The notes below the pieces were generated by a model, which had not been told where the DNA came from, did no database searches, and worked only from the letters and a program-made list of their open reading frames with translations. The position numbers and the translations under genes were made by a program. From Alphaproteobacteria bacterium (GTDB lineage Bacteria; Pseudomonadota; Alphaproteobacteria; Rhizobiales; Beijerinckiaceae), in the NCBI GenBank assembly GCA_016870035.1, contig VGCJ01000001.1, forward strand, positions 1 to 64,000: a stretch of 64,000 bases of DNA, given 5' to 3'. This document shows, in pieces, positions 18,195 to 27,493 of this stretch. The stretch's first letter is position 1, and each line of letters starts with the position of its first letter.

Positions 18195-19658
18195 ATGATG
18201 AAATTTCATGCATTCAATGATCAAAGCGGCGGCACAACGCGTCCCTCCGCCGGATTCGATGAGATGGTCCGCCCTGATGGCAGCATTCGTCCCGCCTATC
18301 AAAAGCTTGCCGATTGGCTCTCTCAACAATCGCGCGGGCTTATGGCCAAAAAGCAGGAAGAGGCCGAGGCCATTTTCCGACGCCTCGGGATCACCTTCGC
18401 GGTCTATGGTGACAGCGCGTCGAATGAACGGCTCATCCCCTTCGATCTCATTCCGCGCATTATTTCTGCGAAAGAATGGCGTTTTCTCGAGCGTGGTATC
18501 GAGCAGCGCGTGCGTGCGCTCAATGCTTTTCTTTATGATATCTATCACCGTCAGGAGATCATCCGCGCGGGCCGCATTCCTGCTGAATTGATCACCAACA
18601 ATGAAGCCTTTTTACCCGAGATGATCGGCTTTGATCCGCCGCGGAAAATCTACTCGCATATCATAGGCACCGATATTGTGCGCACGGGTGAAAATGATTT
18701 CTTCGTGTTGGAAGATAATCTGCGCATCCCTTCGGGTGTGTCTTATATGCTCGAAGACCGCGAAGCGATGATGCATCTCTTCCCTGAACTCTTTGCCGCC
18801 CATCGCGTGGCACCGGTTGAACGTTATCCGGAATTGCTGCGACAAACTTTAGAAAGCGTGGCACCCGCGGGCTGCAAAGGCGATCCCACCATCGCGGTGC
18901 TTACACCGGGCATTTATAATTCTGCTTTTTTCGAGCACTCCTTCTTGGCCGATCAGATGGGCGTCGAATTGGTGCAGGGCTCCGATCTCTTTGTCGAAGA
19001 TGGCGCGCTTTATATGCGCACCATAGCGGGCAAAGAAAAAGTGGATGTGCTTTATCGCCGCGTTGATGATGCCTATCTTGATCCGCTGACTTTTAGACCC
19101 GATTCATCGCTCGGCGTGCCAGGCCTCTTTGATCTTTATCGCGCGGGACATGTTACAATCGTTAATGCACCCGGCACCGGCATTGCCGATGATAAAGCCG
19201 TTTACGCCTATGTGCCCGACATCACTGAATTCTACACCGGTCAAAAGCCGATCTTACAAAATGTGCCGACATGGCGCTGTGCGATCAAAGACGAATGTGC
19301 GCATGTTGTTCAAAACCTCGATACGCTCGTTGTGAAAGAAGTTCATGGATCAGGCGGTTACGGCATGTTGATTGGACCGCATGCAACAAAGGCGGAACGC
19401 GCGTCGTTCGCTAAAAAAATTGCAGCGAAGCCTTCAAACTACATTGCGCAACCAACATTGAGTCTTTCGACCTGCCCTTCCAATGTCGGCAAAGGCCCTT
19501 CACCGCGCCATGTGGATTTACGCCCCTTTGTGCTTGTCGGTGATCGCGTGCGCATTACACCCGGCGGCCTCACGCGCGTGGCGCTGAAAAAAGGCTCTTT
19601 GGTGGTGAATTCCTCGCAAGGGGGTGGCACCAAGGACACATGGGTTTTGGAGGACTGA
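18195..19658 (+). CDS. circularly permuted type 2 ATP-grasp protein
   Basis: 487 residues. Matches the circularly permuted ATP-grasp family (DUF404/DUF407): AFNDQSGGTTRPSAGFDEMV near the start, GITFAVYGD, FDLIPRIIS, and the nucleotide-binding part with VLTPGIYNSAFFEH, VVKEVHGSGGYGML and a terminal VVNSSQGGGTKDTWVL. ATP-grasp enzymes ligate carboxylates to amines or thiols. This family is predicted to make or attach a peptide or amide whose product is unknown. It is first in a tightly packed set with alpha-E, transglutaminase-like and proteasome-type genes. The ATG at 18195 is preferred; 18040-18194 holds the divergent promoters shared with the channel gene. Confidence 0.92.
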   Translation: MMKFHAFNDQSGGTTRPSAGFDEMVRPDGSIRPAYQKLADWLSQQSRGLMAKKQEEAEAIFRRLGITFAVYGDSASNERLIPFDLIPRIISAKEWRFLERGIEQRVRALNAFLYDIYHRQEIIRAGRIPAELITNNEAFLPEMIGFDPPRKIYSHIIGTDIVRTGENDFFVLEDNLRIPSGVSYMLEDREAMMHLFPELFAAHRVAPVERYPELLRQTLESVAPAGCKGDPTIAVLTPGIYNSAFFEHSFLADQMGVELVQGSDLFVEDGALYMRTIAGKEKVDVLYRRVDDAYLDPLTFRPDSSLGVPGLFDLYRAGHVTIVNAPGTGIADDKAVYAYVPDITEFYTGQKPILQNVPTWRCAIKDECAHVVQNLDTLVVKEVHGSGGYGMLIGPHATKAERASFAKKIAAKPSNYIAQPTLSLSTCPSNVGKGPSPRHVDLRPFVLVGDRVRITPGGLTRVALKKGSLVVNSSQGGGTKDTWVLED

Positions 19659-19660
19659 CG

Positions 19661-20605
19661 ATGCTCGGACGCACCGCTGCCAGTCTCTTTTGGATGTCGC
19701 GCTATATTGAGCGCGCCGAAAACATCGCGCGATTGACGGAAGTCGGCTATCGCATCGCACTCACACCCGATATTGGTTCAGGCCATCGCGAAGACTGGCA
19801 ATCGACTTTGATTGCGGCGGCGGGGTTAAACACTTATCTCGAACGCCATTCCGCGATCACGCCTGAAAAAGTGCAGCATTTTTTGCTGTTTGACCGCGAC
19901 AACCCCTCTTCTGTGCGCTCTTGTCTTGAAACCGCGCGCAACAATGCCCGCGCCGTGCGCACCGCGCTTACTCGCGAAATGTGGGAAGCGTTGAACTCAA
20001 CCTATATTGATTTCACCGCCGTGAAAGCGAGCGATCTACGCTCTGGCAAATTGCCGGAATTTCTTGATTGGGTGCGCCAACGCTCGGCACTTTTTCGCGG
20101 CTCAATGCTTGGCACTTTGCTGCGCGACGAAGGGTTTCACTTCGGCCAACTCGGTGCTTTCATTGAACGCGTCGACAATACCGCGCGCATTTTGGACGTA
20201 AAATATTATGTGCTTCTGCCAACGAATGAATCGGTCGGTGGTGATCTTGATGCGTTTCAATGGGAGACGATTCTGCGCTCGGTTTCCGCACATCGCTCTT
20301 ACCGACATGTTTACAAAGATCGTTATCGGCCGTGGAACATCGCCGAGTTTCTAATTTTGCGTCAGGAGATGCCCCGCTCCTTCCGCTTCTGTTATGGGTG
20401 GATCGAACGATCACTCGAAGGGCTTTTGGAAATTCTTGGACAATCGCCGCAAAGCCGCCATGACGCCTTAGCCATTTTAAGCGATCTCAAGAGCGCGTCC
20501 ATGGATGAAATTTTCCAATCAGGCCTTCACGAATTCCTCTCGAATTTTATCAAGCGCAATAATGATCTCTCTAGCCGCATCGCGCATGACTTCCATTTCT
20601 TATGA
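19661..20605 (+). CDS. alpha-E domain protein (DUF403)
   Basis: 314 residues, nearly all helical, starting at the ATG at 19661 two bases after the ATP-grasp stop, with GGAGG upstream. The family opening MLGRTAASLFWMSRYIERAENIARL-type segment (WMSRYIERAEN) is clear, as are DNPSSVRSCLETARNNARAVR and HRSYRHVYKDRYRP. Alpha-E proteins always travel with circularly permuted ATP-grasp proteins and are thought to be their partner. The biochemical role is unknown. Coupling to the ATP-grasp gene suggests stoichiometric expression. Confidence 0.92.
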   Translation: MLGRTAASLFWMSRYIERAENIARLTEVGYRIALTPDIGSGHREDWQSTLIAAAGLNTYLERHSAITPEKVQHFLLFDRDNPSSVRSCLETARNNARAVRTALTREMWEALNSTYIDFTAVKASDLRSGKLPEFLDWVRQRSALFRGSMLGTLLRDEGFHFGQLGAFIERVDNTARILDVKYYVLLPTNESVGGDLDAFQWETILRSVSAHRSYRHVYKDRYRPWNIAEFLILRQEMPRSFRFCYGWIERSLEGLLEILGQSPQSRHDALAILSDLKSASMDEIFQSGLHEFLSNFIKRNNDLSSRIAHDFHFL

Positions 20606-20626
20606 GTGAGAAAGTCTGATATCCCC

Positions 20627-21430
20627 ATGTTGATCTCGATCCATCATCGCACGTCCTATCGCTATGATCGGCCCTTCAATCATGCGATCCAGGCCTTGCG
20701 CTTGACGCCCCCCACTGACGAGAGCCAGATCATTCGTTCATGGAGCATCACATGCCCTGGCATTGAATACGCGGCAGAGTATCAAGATGCTTTCGGAAAT
20801 GTCGTTCATCTCGTCACACCGCCGGGCGAAACAGATGGACTCGAGATTGAAGCCTCAGGCGTGATTGAAACAAATGATCGCGCGGGCGTTATTGGTTCAA
20901 CGCATAAAATCGTTCCGCCTGCAATTTTTCTGCGTCCCACAGCAAAAACAATCGAGTCTCCAGCGATTGCAGCCTTAGCCTTGCAATGCTGCCGCGCAAC
21001 ACGGCTCGACACGCTTCACGCACTCTTGTCATCAATTCATGAAACCGTGACTTATGACACAGATGCGACGCATGCGCTGACTACGGCGGCGGAAGCCTTT
21101 CGCGCCAAGCGCGGTGTTTGTCAGGATCACGCTCATATTTTTATAGCCGCTGCACACGTGTTAGGGATCCCCGCTCGTTATGTCACGGGCTATCTCTTGA
21201 TCGAAGGCGATACAGCCGCCTTTGCTCATCATGCATGGGCCGAGGCCTATACCGACGATCTCGGCTGGATCGGCTTTGATGCCGCCAATGGTGTTTGCCC
21301 GACCAATCATTATGCGCGCCTTGCCATCGGCTTTGATGCGCCCACCGCCGCACCGGTTCGGGGCACAATGCGAGGCGCGGGAAGCGAAGATCTTTCCGTA
21401 GAGGTTGTCGTGCGGGCAGGAGACCAGTAA
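20627..21430 (+). CDS. transglutaminase-like cysteine peptidase/ligase
   Basis: 267 residues from the ATG at 20627, where family similarity begins (ISIHHRTSYRYDRP); a GTG at 20606 abutting the previous stop is an alternative. The N-terminal bacterial transglutaminase-like beta domain is followed by the catalytic core with Cys in AKRGVCQDHAH, His in AHHAWAEAY and Asp in WIGFDAANG, a complete triad. Members cleave or form isopeptide/peptide bonds. In this cluster they are predicted to process the product of the ATP-grasp enzyme; that is inference from genome context. Confidence 0.92.
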   Translation: MLISIHHRTSYRYDRPFNHAIQALRLTPPTDESQIIRSWSITCPGIEYAAEYQDAFGNVVHLVTPPGETDGLEIEASGVIETNDRAGVIGSTHKIVPPAIFLRPTAKTIESPAIAALALQCCRATRLDTLHALLSSIHETVTYDTDATHALTTAAEAFRAKRGVCQDHAHIFIAAAHVLGIPARYVTGYLLIEGDTAAFAHHAWAEAYTDDLGWIGFDAANGVCPTNHYARLAIGFDAPTAAPVRGTMRGAGSEDLSVEVVVRAGDQ

Positions 21431-21475
21431 AAGCTCTCCTTTAAGTTTCGCTGCCGCGATCCGAAGGAGCCCGTT

Positions 21476-22264
21476 ATGACCTATTGCGTTGGTTTGCGCC
21501 TTGATGATGGCATTGTCTTCGCCTCAGACACACGCACCAATGCGGGTTTCGACAACATCGCCGTCTTCCGCAAAATGCATGTCTGGGAGAAAAAGGGCGA
21601 TCGCGTTTTGGTTCTGTTGTCGGCGGGCAATCTCGCGGTCACGCAAGCGGTGATCTCCAATCTCAATGAGCAGATCGACGCGGCTGAAGAAAATGGCGGT
21701 GCTTCGCTTGTCAATGTCACCACTTTGTTTCAAGCCGCTCGCCTGATTGGCGATGCGGTACGCGATGTTCGGCGTGTTGATGGTCCGGCGCTTGAAGCCA
21801 ATAATGGTGTCTTTGCGTGTTCCTTTATTTTGGGCGGACAAATTCATGGTGAGCCACCGCGCATGTTTCAAATCTATAGTGAAGGCAATTTTATCGAAGC
21901 AACCAAAGACACGCCCTTTTTCCAGATTGGTGAGCACAAATATGGAAAGCCCATTCTCGATCGCGTGGCGCGTCCTGAAATGACCATGGGCGAAGGCGCG
22001 AAAGTCATTCTGATTTCTTTTGACTCCACCTTGCGCTCTAATCTTTCGGTCGGCATGCCGATTGATCTTTTAATGTATGAACGTGACTCGCTTGAAATTT
22101 CCTATCAGCGCCGCATCTCCCAAAATGACCCCTATTTCGAAAAACTCTCGAAGGGCTGGTCGGGCGCGTTGCGTGAGGCGTTTAAGAATATCGATAATTA
22201 TCGTGATCCGTCCTCGACTGTTGAAACTGTGTCCATCACAACGCGCGATCTCTCTGCAAAATGA
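21476..22264 (+). CDS. proteasome-type protease (Ntn hydrolase)
   Basis: 262 residues. Proteasome beta-subunit fold: it starts MTYCVGLRLDDGIVFASDTR, so removal of Met exposes Thr2 as the N-terminal nucleophile. The conserved SDTRTNAG and an AGNLAVTQ strand are present. This family (peptidase, proteasome type, sometimes called anbu-related) is distinct from HslV, forms open rings in studied relatives, and accompanies the ATP-grasp/alpha-E/transglutaminase set. CCGAAGGAG precedes the ATG. It overlaps the start of the kinase gene by four bases. Confidence 0.92.
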   Translation: MTYCVGLRLDDGIVFASDTRTNAGFDNIAVFRKMHVWEKKGDRVLVLLSAGNLAVTQAVISNLNEQIDAAEENGGASLVNVTTLFQAARLIGDAVRDVRRVDGPALEANNGVFACSFILGGQIHGEPPRMFQIYSEGNFIEATKDTPFFQIGEHKYGKPILDRVARPEMTMGEGAKVILISFDSTLRSNLSVGMPIDLLMYERDSLEISYQRRISQNDPYFEKLSKGWSGALREAFKNIDNYRDPSSTVETVSITTRDLSAK

Positions 22265-23139
22265 ACGATCAAAAGACAGCGTTGTTCATTGGTGTTGATG
22301 GCGGCGGCACAAAATGCCGAATCCGCATCCGCAATCAGAACGGAGTGATCTGCTCTGATGCCGATGGCGGGCCGGCGAATATCTATTCCGATTCTGATGC
22401 CGCGATTGCTGAAATAAAGAAAACGCTTGATCGCGCCCTGGCAAAGCTCAATCGAAATAACGTTTCAAAAAATTATATCGCGCTCGGTCTCGGCTTGGCA
22501 GGTATCATCATGCTTGATGATCCCGTGCGTGTGGCAAAAACATTCTCAGAATTCAAAGCGATTCATGTTGACAGCGACGCAATGATTGCTTGCCTTGGTG
22601 CCCATGCCGGCAAGGACGGTGCGATTGTGATAGCCGGCACAGGATCGGCAGGTCTTTATCGCACCGAGACAAAAATCTATCACATAGGCAGGCGCGGTTT
22701 TCGGTTGGGTGATGAAGGTTCGGCTGCACGCATCGGTAGCGAAGCCTTGCGGCAAACGCTTCTCGCCGCTGATGATCTAAAGCCCGAAACACCTCTCACC
22801 AAATATCTTTTGAAAAAATTTGATCAGGATCCTGCCGTCATCACGCGGTTTTCGATTGATGCGAAAGGTGGCGATTACGGCGCGCTCGCTCCGCTTGTTT
22901 TTGAGTATGCCTTGAAAGGCGATGAAGTCGGGTTGCCCATTGTGAAACACGCTGCACGCGCGCTTCTCGATTTGGCTCATGCACTGCAAAAGCAAGGTGC
23001 GGAACGCGTGGCGCTTACCGGCGGGCTTTCAAAAGTCATGCGGCCTTGGATTGCGCTTGAAGGCGAAGACCCCTTCTCTGATCCGCTTTATGATCCAGTT
23101 GACGGGGCCATTCTTCTTGCGGGAGGATCCCTCGCATGA
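22261..23139 (+). CDS. nagK: N-acetylglucosamine kinase (BadF/BadG family)
   Basis: 292 residues. ASKHA-fold sugar kinase: phosphate-1 motif GVDGGGTKCRIRI (about 11-23), phosphate-2/adenosine motif VIAGTGSAGL (about 121-130) and C-terminal VALTGGLSKVM. The BadF/BadG/BcrA/BcrD ATPase family includes GlcNAc kinases. Coupling to nagA by a four-base overlap supports the assignment: kinase makes GlcNAc-6-P and NagA deacetylates it. It also overlaps the proteasome-type gene by four bases (ATGA), so the whole run from 18.2 to 24.3 kb may be one transcript. Confidence 0.85.
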   Translation: MNDQKTALFIGVDGGGTKCRIRIRNQNGVICSDADGGPANIYSDSDAAIAEIKKTLDRALAKLNRNNVSKNYIALGLGLAGIIMLDDPVRVAKTFSEFKAIHVDSDAMIACLGAHAGKDGAIVIAGTGSAGLYRTETKIYHIGRRGFRLGDEGSAARIGSEALRQTLLAADDLKPETPLTKYLLKKFDQDPAVITRFSIDAKGGDYGALAPLVFEYALKGDEVGLPIVKHAARALLDLAHALQKQGAERVALTGGLSKVMRPWIALEGEDPFSDPLYDPVDGAILLAGGSLA

Positions 23140-24269
23140 AACAGATTTTCTTAGGAGCTGATCTTTTTGACGGCGAGCGGATTATCAAAGATCACGCGCT
23201 TGTGCTCGAAGACGGCTTGATCAAAGCGCTGGTACCGTTCAGCGAAAGACCACATGACAGTGAGATCATTGATTTGGCAGGTGGAATTTTATCGCCGGGC
23301 TTTATTGATATTCAGGTCAATGGCGGCGGCGGTACACTCTTCAATGAAGATCCGACGCTTGAAGGCATCGCCGCAATTGCTGATGCGCATCGTCGTTTTG
23401 GAACAACCGCCCTTTTGCCGACCGTGATCACTGATCACCAAAAGATAATCGACGACGCATTGCGCGCCACACAGAGTGCGCGCGAAATACGACGCGATAT
23501 TGCAGGTATCCATGTCGAAGGTCCCTTCATCGATGTCGTGAGAAAAGGCGCGCATCCGGCAAATTATATTCGCGCACTGACACAAGCGGACATTGATCAT
23601 TTTGCAGAAGCGCGTTCGGGCGTTCTTCTTCTAACCGTTGCACCGAATAAAGTGACGGCTGATCAGATCACTGCACTCACGCGCGCGGGGATCCATGTAA
23701 GCCTCGGTCATTCCGACGCGACCGATCTCGAAGCAAAAGCGGCGATCGATGCCGGTGCGCGTGCGGTGACCCATCTTTTTAACGCGATGAGCCAATGTGA
23801 AGGCAGAGCCCCGGGTCTTGTCGGCTCAGCGCTTGCCGATCCACGCGTGATCTGTGGTTTGATCGCCGATGGTCATCATGTGGCCCCTACAGCTATTATC
23901 GCTGCGCTGGCTGCCAAAGGCGCGGAAGGGATTGCACTGATTTCCGATGCAATGCCTTCAGCTGCGGGGGGCCCAGTCCACTTCACGCTTCAAAGCCGTC
24001 TTGTGCGGCGGCAAAATAAGAAACTGACGCTTGATGATGGTACGCTCGCGGGTGCCGACATCACGATGTTCGATGCGGTCAACTATATGCTCTCGCTCGG
24101 GATCCCGCTCGCATACGTATTGCAGATGGCCACAAGGACCCCTGCCCGCCTTATTGGTCTTGAGGGACAGATCGGTGCCCTTCGCCCCGGCTATCCGGCT
24201 GATATCGTACATCTCGGGCCTGATCATCGGCTTTTGGGTGTCTTTTACGGCGGAAAGCGCCTCGATTGA
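23136..24269 (+). CDS. nagA: N-acetylglucosamine-6-phosphate deacetylase
   Basis: 377 residues. Amidohydrolase fold: GFIDIQVNGGGG, HVEGPF with the metal-binding Glu, SLGHSDA and VTHLFNAMSQ with metal-binding His, IADGHHV, and the catalytic Asp in ISDAMPSAAG. It converts GlcNAc-6-P to glucosamine-6-P in chitin/peptidoglycan sugar recycling. Upstream nagK overlaps by four bases. No nagB or GlcNAc transporter lies in the window. Confidence 0.94.
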   Translation: MKQIFLGADLFDGERIIKDHALVLEDGLIKALVPFSERPHDSEIIDLAGGILSPGFIDIQVNGGGGTLFNEDPTLEGIAAIADAHRRFGTTALLPTVITDHQKIIDDALRATQSAREIRRDIAGIHVEGPFIDVVRKGAHPANYIRALTQADIDHFAEARSGVLLLTVAPNKVTADQITALTRAGIHVSLGHSDATDLEAKAAIDAGARAVTHLFNAMSQCEGRAPGLVGSALADPRVICGLIADGHHVAPTAIIAALAAKGAEGIALISDAMPSAAGGPVHFTLQSRLVRRQNKKLTLDDGTLAGADITMFDAVNYMLSLGIPLAYVLQMATRTPARLIGLEGQIGALRPGYPADIVHLGPDHRLLGVFYGGKRLD

Positions 24270-24417
24270 TCCAAAAAGGGGGAGTGAGCCGTAAGAACGG
24301 CGGTCAATGGTATATGTTGCACCGCAGCATAAATCTGATATGTTTATTTTTCTGCGAAATCGGCGATAATCGCATCTGATCCCAGTAGAATAAGTCTCTC
24401 TTTGAAAGGTCGCGGCG

Positions 24418-24711
24418 ATGAGTGCCGTCTGGAAAACCAAGCAGGGCTATAGAAAAGTCAAACAATCGCCTCCCAATATCAAGGAAGCGATCGAAGCCGC
24501 GCGCGATATCAGTGATGACCCTGCAGCGCAGGCTGAAATTGCCGCCGCTTTGATGGGCATGCCGGTCGAGGATGTGAAGCGTGAGGTGATGCGCGCAGTC
24601 GCCCACCGCAAAATGACAGAACGTGTGGCAACCATTGCCCGTGGCGGTTCAAAGCCCGCCGTCGTTGTCGAGCGCAACACAAGACGCCGCGTTCGCGTTT
24701 TCGACGTTTAG
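24418..24711 (+). CDS. conserved small basic protein, function unknown
   Basis: 97 residues, family not recognised. A GAAAGG ribosome site precedes the ATG by about eight bases. The middle is helical (DPAAQAEIAAALMGMPVEDVKREVMRAV-like) and the C-terminus is strongly basic (RNTRRRVRVFDV). No membrane segment or signal. It lies between nagA and terC in the same direction. The 148 bases before it contain TTGCAC and TATGTT spaced by 16, a plausible sigma-70 promoter, and nothing else notable. Confidence 0.7.
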   Translation: MSAVWKTKQGYRKVKQSPPNIKEAIEAARDISDDPAAQAEIAAALMGMPVEDVKREVMRAVAHRKMTERVATIARGGSKPAVVVERNTRRRVRVFDV

Positions 24712-24783
24712 TCGATAAACAAGATCTGACATTTCCGATTCTCTTGACTGAACCAAACGGTCGCGTTCCGAAAGCCAAGTACA

Positions 24784-25521
24784 ATGGATTATCTTTATTC
24801 GCTGCTTATTGATCCCCATGCATGGATAGCGCTTGCCGCTTTGGTGACCATGGAAGTCGTGCTCGGCATCGACAATCTGATCTTCATTTCAATTCTCTCA
24901 AATAAGCTACCGCCCGAGCAGCAGAAGATTGCGCGACGGATCGGCCTACTCGCCGCCCTAGGCCTGCGCATTGTTCTTTTGGGCGCATTGACCTTCATCA
25001 TTCATCTTGTCGAACCTCTGTTCTCGATCATGGGAAAGAGTTTCTCTGGGCGCGATTTGATTTTGATTTCCGGTGGTTTGTTTCTGGTCTGGAAAGCGAC
25101 GCGTGAAATTCATCACGTGCTCGATCCCGAAGAGGACTCTAATCTATTCTCTTCTGCCACCAGAAGTGGTCTTTCGACTACCATAGTGCAAATACTTTTC
25201 CTCGATTTTGTCTTTTCAATCGATAGCATTATCACTGCTGTTGGGATGACCGAGCATTTACCTATCATGATCATTGCGGTTATTGCTGCTGTTTTGTCGA
25301 TGATCTTAGCTGCGGACACCTTATCGAAATTTATCAAAAATAACCCGACAATCGTGATGTTGGTGCTTGGCTTTTTGTTAATGATCGGTATGACCTTGCT
25401 CGCCGAAGGTTTCGGTGCAAATGTACCAAAAGGCTATATCTATTCGGCCATGGCATTTGCAGCGGGCGTCGAAGGTTTGAACATACTTTCTCGTCGGTCA
25501 GCTAGAAAGCAGCGTGGTTAA
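24784..25521 (+). CDS. TerC-family integral membrane protein
   Basis: 245 residues with seven predicted membrane helices. The conserved acidic membrane motifs are present: [15 protein letters not shown] (about 22-36) and [16 protein letters not shown] (about 140-155), both carrying the Asp residues thought to bind metal ions. TerC-like proteins take part in tellurite resistance and, in related members, manganese export during exoprotein metalation. No other ter genes are near. It is followed after six bases by a DMT transporter gene. Confidence 0.92.
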   Translation: MDYLYSLLIDPHAWIALAALVTMEVVLGIDNLIFISILSNKLPPEQQKIARRIGLLAALGLRIVLLGALTFIIHLVEPLFSIMGKSFSGRDLILISGGLFLVWKATREIHHVLDPEEDSNLFSSATRSGLSTTIVQILFLDFVFSIDSIITAVGMTEHLPIMIIAVIAAVLSMILAADTLSKFIKNNPTIVMLVLGFLLMIGMTLLAEGFGANVPKGYIYSAMAFAAGVEGLNILSRRSARKQRG

Positions 25522-25527
25522 GCCTTC

Positions 25528-26451
25528 ATGGCTGAGACTCCGGCGGCAGTTGGTCCGTCCGCATCACGCGTTGGATTGATCCCAAATCTTTTGGGTCTCG
25601 GGCTTTTCTGGGGTTTGTCACCCGTAATGACAAAGGCGCTCGCGCAAGTGGGCGTCACTCCGTTGCAAACGATTACCTATTCAAGCCTCGCAGTTGGTGT
25701 TGTTCTCTTCGTAATTTGGCGTGCCTTCGGACCTGTGCGTTTATGGGATACACACTTATGGTTCTTTGGACTCGGCTGCGCCATTATGCTCAATCTTCCT
25801 TTTGGCTTGAGCTTGATAATTGTCGCGCATGTTCCAGTTTCAACATTCTCGATTGTAACATCAACAACGCCACTCTTCGGTTATCTTTTGGCTTTGATGG
25901 TCGGCATGGAAAAACCGAACCGCATGCGCATTCTCGCGATTATCGCTGGATTTTTGGGCGCCGCCTTTTTGATCATCGATGCTAAAATGATCGCTCGTGG
26001 TATTGTGATTGATCCTTGGCTCGCCGCCGCTTTTGGTCTTCCTTTTTTCTACGCAATTTATCATCTCTTCGCTGCAAAATTTTGGCCGAAAGATCGCGAG
26101 ACCAGCGCCGTGGGGATTGCCGAGAGCCTCGCCGCAGGCCTCGCCTTTTTACCGCTTTTGCTCGTGAGCCAAGGCCGCGAGTCAGCGGATATCACGACGA
26201 ATGGTCTCTATCTCCTCGCAGCGGTGAGCGTGTTGTGGGTAATAGAACGCATCGCCTTTTTCAATCTGGTCCGGCATTTTGGTCCTGTTTCAACCGTTCA
26301 AGCTGTCAATCTGGCAACCGTCAGTACCGTGATTATGGGTGCGATGATTTATGGCGAAGAGATTGATGCGCGCATCATTGTGAGCGCGGCCCTCGTCATC
26401 ATCGCGCTCTGGTTAAATGCCAAAGCCGAGCGACAAAGACAATTTGCCTAA
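25528..26451 (+). CDS. DMT (EamA) family transporter
   Basis: 307 residues, ten predicted membrane helices in two EamA repeats. The motif ATVSTVIMGAMIYGEEIDARIIVSAALVI near the C-terminus is characteristic of the family. Substrate unknown. It starts six bases after terC and is probably cotranscribed with it. It is unrelated in detail to the DMT gene at 4.1 kb, sharing only the fold. Confidence 0.9.
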   Translation: MAETPAAVGPSASRVGLIPNLLGLGLFWGLSPVMTKALAQVGVTPLQTITYSSLAVGVVLFVIWRAFGPVRLWDTHLWFFGLGCAIMLNLPFGLSLIIVAHVPVSTFSIVTSTTPLFGYLLALMVGMEKPNRMRILAIIAGFLGAAFLIIDAKMIARGIVIDPWLAAAFGLPFFYAIYHLFAAKFWPKDRETSAVGIAESLAAGLAFLPLLLVSQGRESADITTNGLYLLAAVSVLWVIERIAFFNLVRHFGPVSTVQAVNLATVSTVIMGAMIYGEEIDARIIVSAALVIIALWLNAKAERQRQFA

Positions 26452-26497
26452 CGCCTAAGGATTGCCCGAAAGCCAAGCATTCGCTAGGGATCGGTTT

Positions 26498-27493
26498 ATG
26501 AACACGCCTCATACTCTCCCTCTGGCCATCACGATGGGCGATCCGAACGGGATTGGCCCGGAACTCTGCGTGAAACTCTTTGCCGAGGGCGTAACTCACC
26601 CCGCTTTTGTGATTGGCGATATTGGTGTGCTCACACGCGAAATCAAAACTCTTGGCGCTTCATTGAACCTGCGCGCGATCCATAACGCACATGAATGTTC
26701 TCTCAAGCGTGGGACAATGGATGTGATGGCGGCAAGCAATTTACCACCATCATTGCAAGCGGGCGCGATTGACGCGCACGCAGGACAAGCGGCCTATGAT
26801 TATGTCATCAAAGCGATTGACCTCACCAAAACCAAAGCGATTGCTGGCATTGTCACAGCGCCGCTTGCAAAAGAGTCTATCAAGCAAGCAGGGATACCCT
26901 ATCCAGGCCATACGGAAATTCTTGCTGACAAGACGCGAACGAATGATTATGCGATGATGCTCGCAAATGACGAGCTTCGTGTCATCCTTGTTACCATTCA
27001 TATTGCGTTGAAGGACGTAGCGCCCCTCATCACAAAGGCGCGTGTCCTAAAAACCATCCATCTTGCTGCGACGGCGTGCGCGTCTTATGGCATAATAAAG
27101 CCACGCATTGCGGTTTCAGGTTTAAATCCGCATGCAGGCGAAAATGGCATGTTTGGTCAAGAAGAGATTGACCACATCATCCCCGCAATCACTGAAGCGC
27201 GCACAGAAGGATTAGATGTCTCTGGCCCCTATGCGGGTGACACGATATTCATGCGCGCGCGTAAAGGCGAGTTTGATATTGTTGTTGCGCAATATCATGA
27301 TCAAGGACTGATCCCCGTAAAATACCTCGGCATCGAACAAGGTGTGAATGTCACAGTTGGCCTACCCTTCATCCGTACAAGCGTTGATCACGGCACGGCG
27401 TTCGACATTGCAGGTCAAGGCATCGCCGATCATTCCTCATTGCGTTATGCGTTTAACCAAGCTTTGCGCATGGTGAAAGCAGCCGCGTCATGA
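26498..27493 (+). CDS. pdxA: 4-hydroxythreonine-4-phosphate dehydrogenase
   Basis: 331 residues from the ATG at 26498 (AGGGATC upstream), where the family motif ITMGDPNGIGPEL follows closely; the frame is open from 26462. PdxA oxidises 4-phosphohydroxy-threonine in pyridoxal phosphate synthesis. Metal-binding residues lie in YPGHTEIL and YHDQGLIPVKYLG; the C-terminus has GTAFDIAGQGIAD. Usually pdxA neighbours surA and ksgA; here it is coupled to an rRNA/tRNA methyltransferase gene by a four-base overlap. A pyridoxal kinase gene (pdxY) is at 34.3 kb. Confidence 0.95.
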   Translation: MNTPHTLPLAITMGDPNGIGPELCVKLFAEGVTHPAFVIGDIGVLTREIKTLGASLNLRAIHNAHECSLKRGTMDVMAASNLPPSLQAGAIDAHAGQAAYDYVIKAIDLTKTKAIAGIVTAPLAKESIKQAGIPYPGHTEILADKTRTNDYAMMLANDELRVILVTIHIALKDVAPLITKARVLKTIHLAATACASYGIIKPRIAVSGLNPHAGENGMFGQEEIDHIIPAITEARTEGLDVSGPYAGDTIFMRARKGEFDIVVAQYHDQGLIPVKYLGIEQGVNVTVGLPFIRTSVDHGTAFDIAGQGIADHSSLRYAFNQALRMVKAAAS

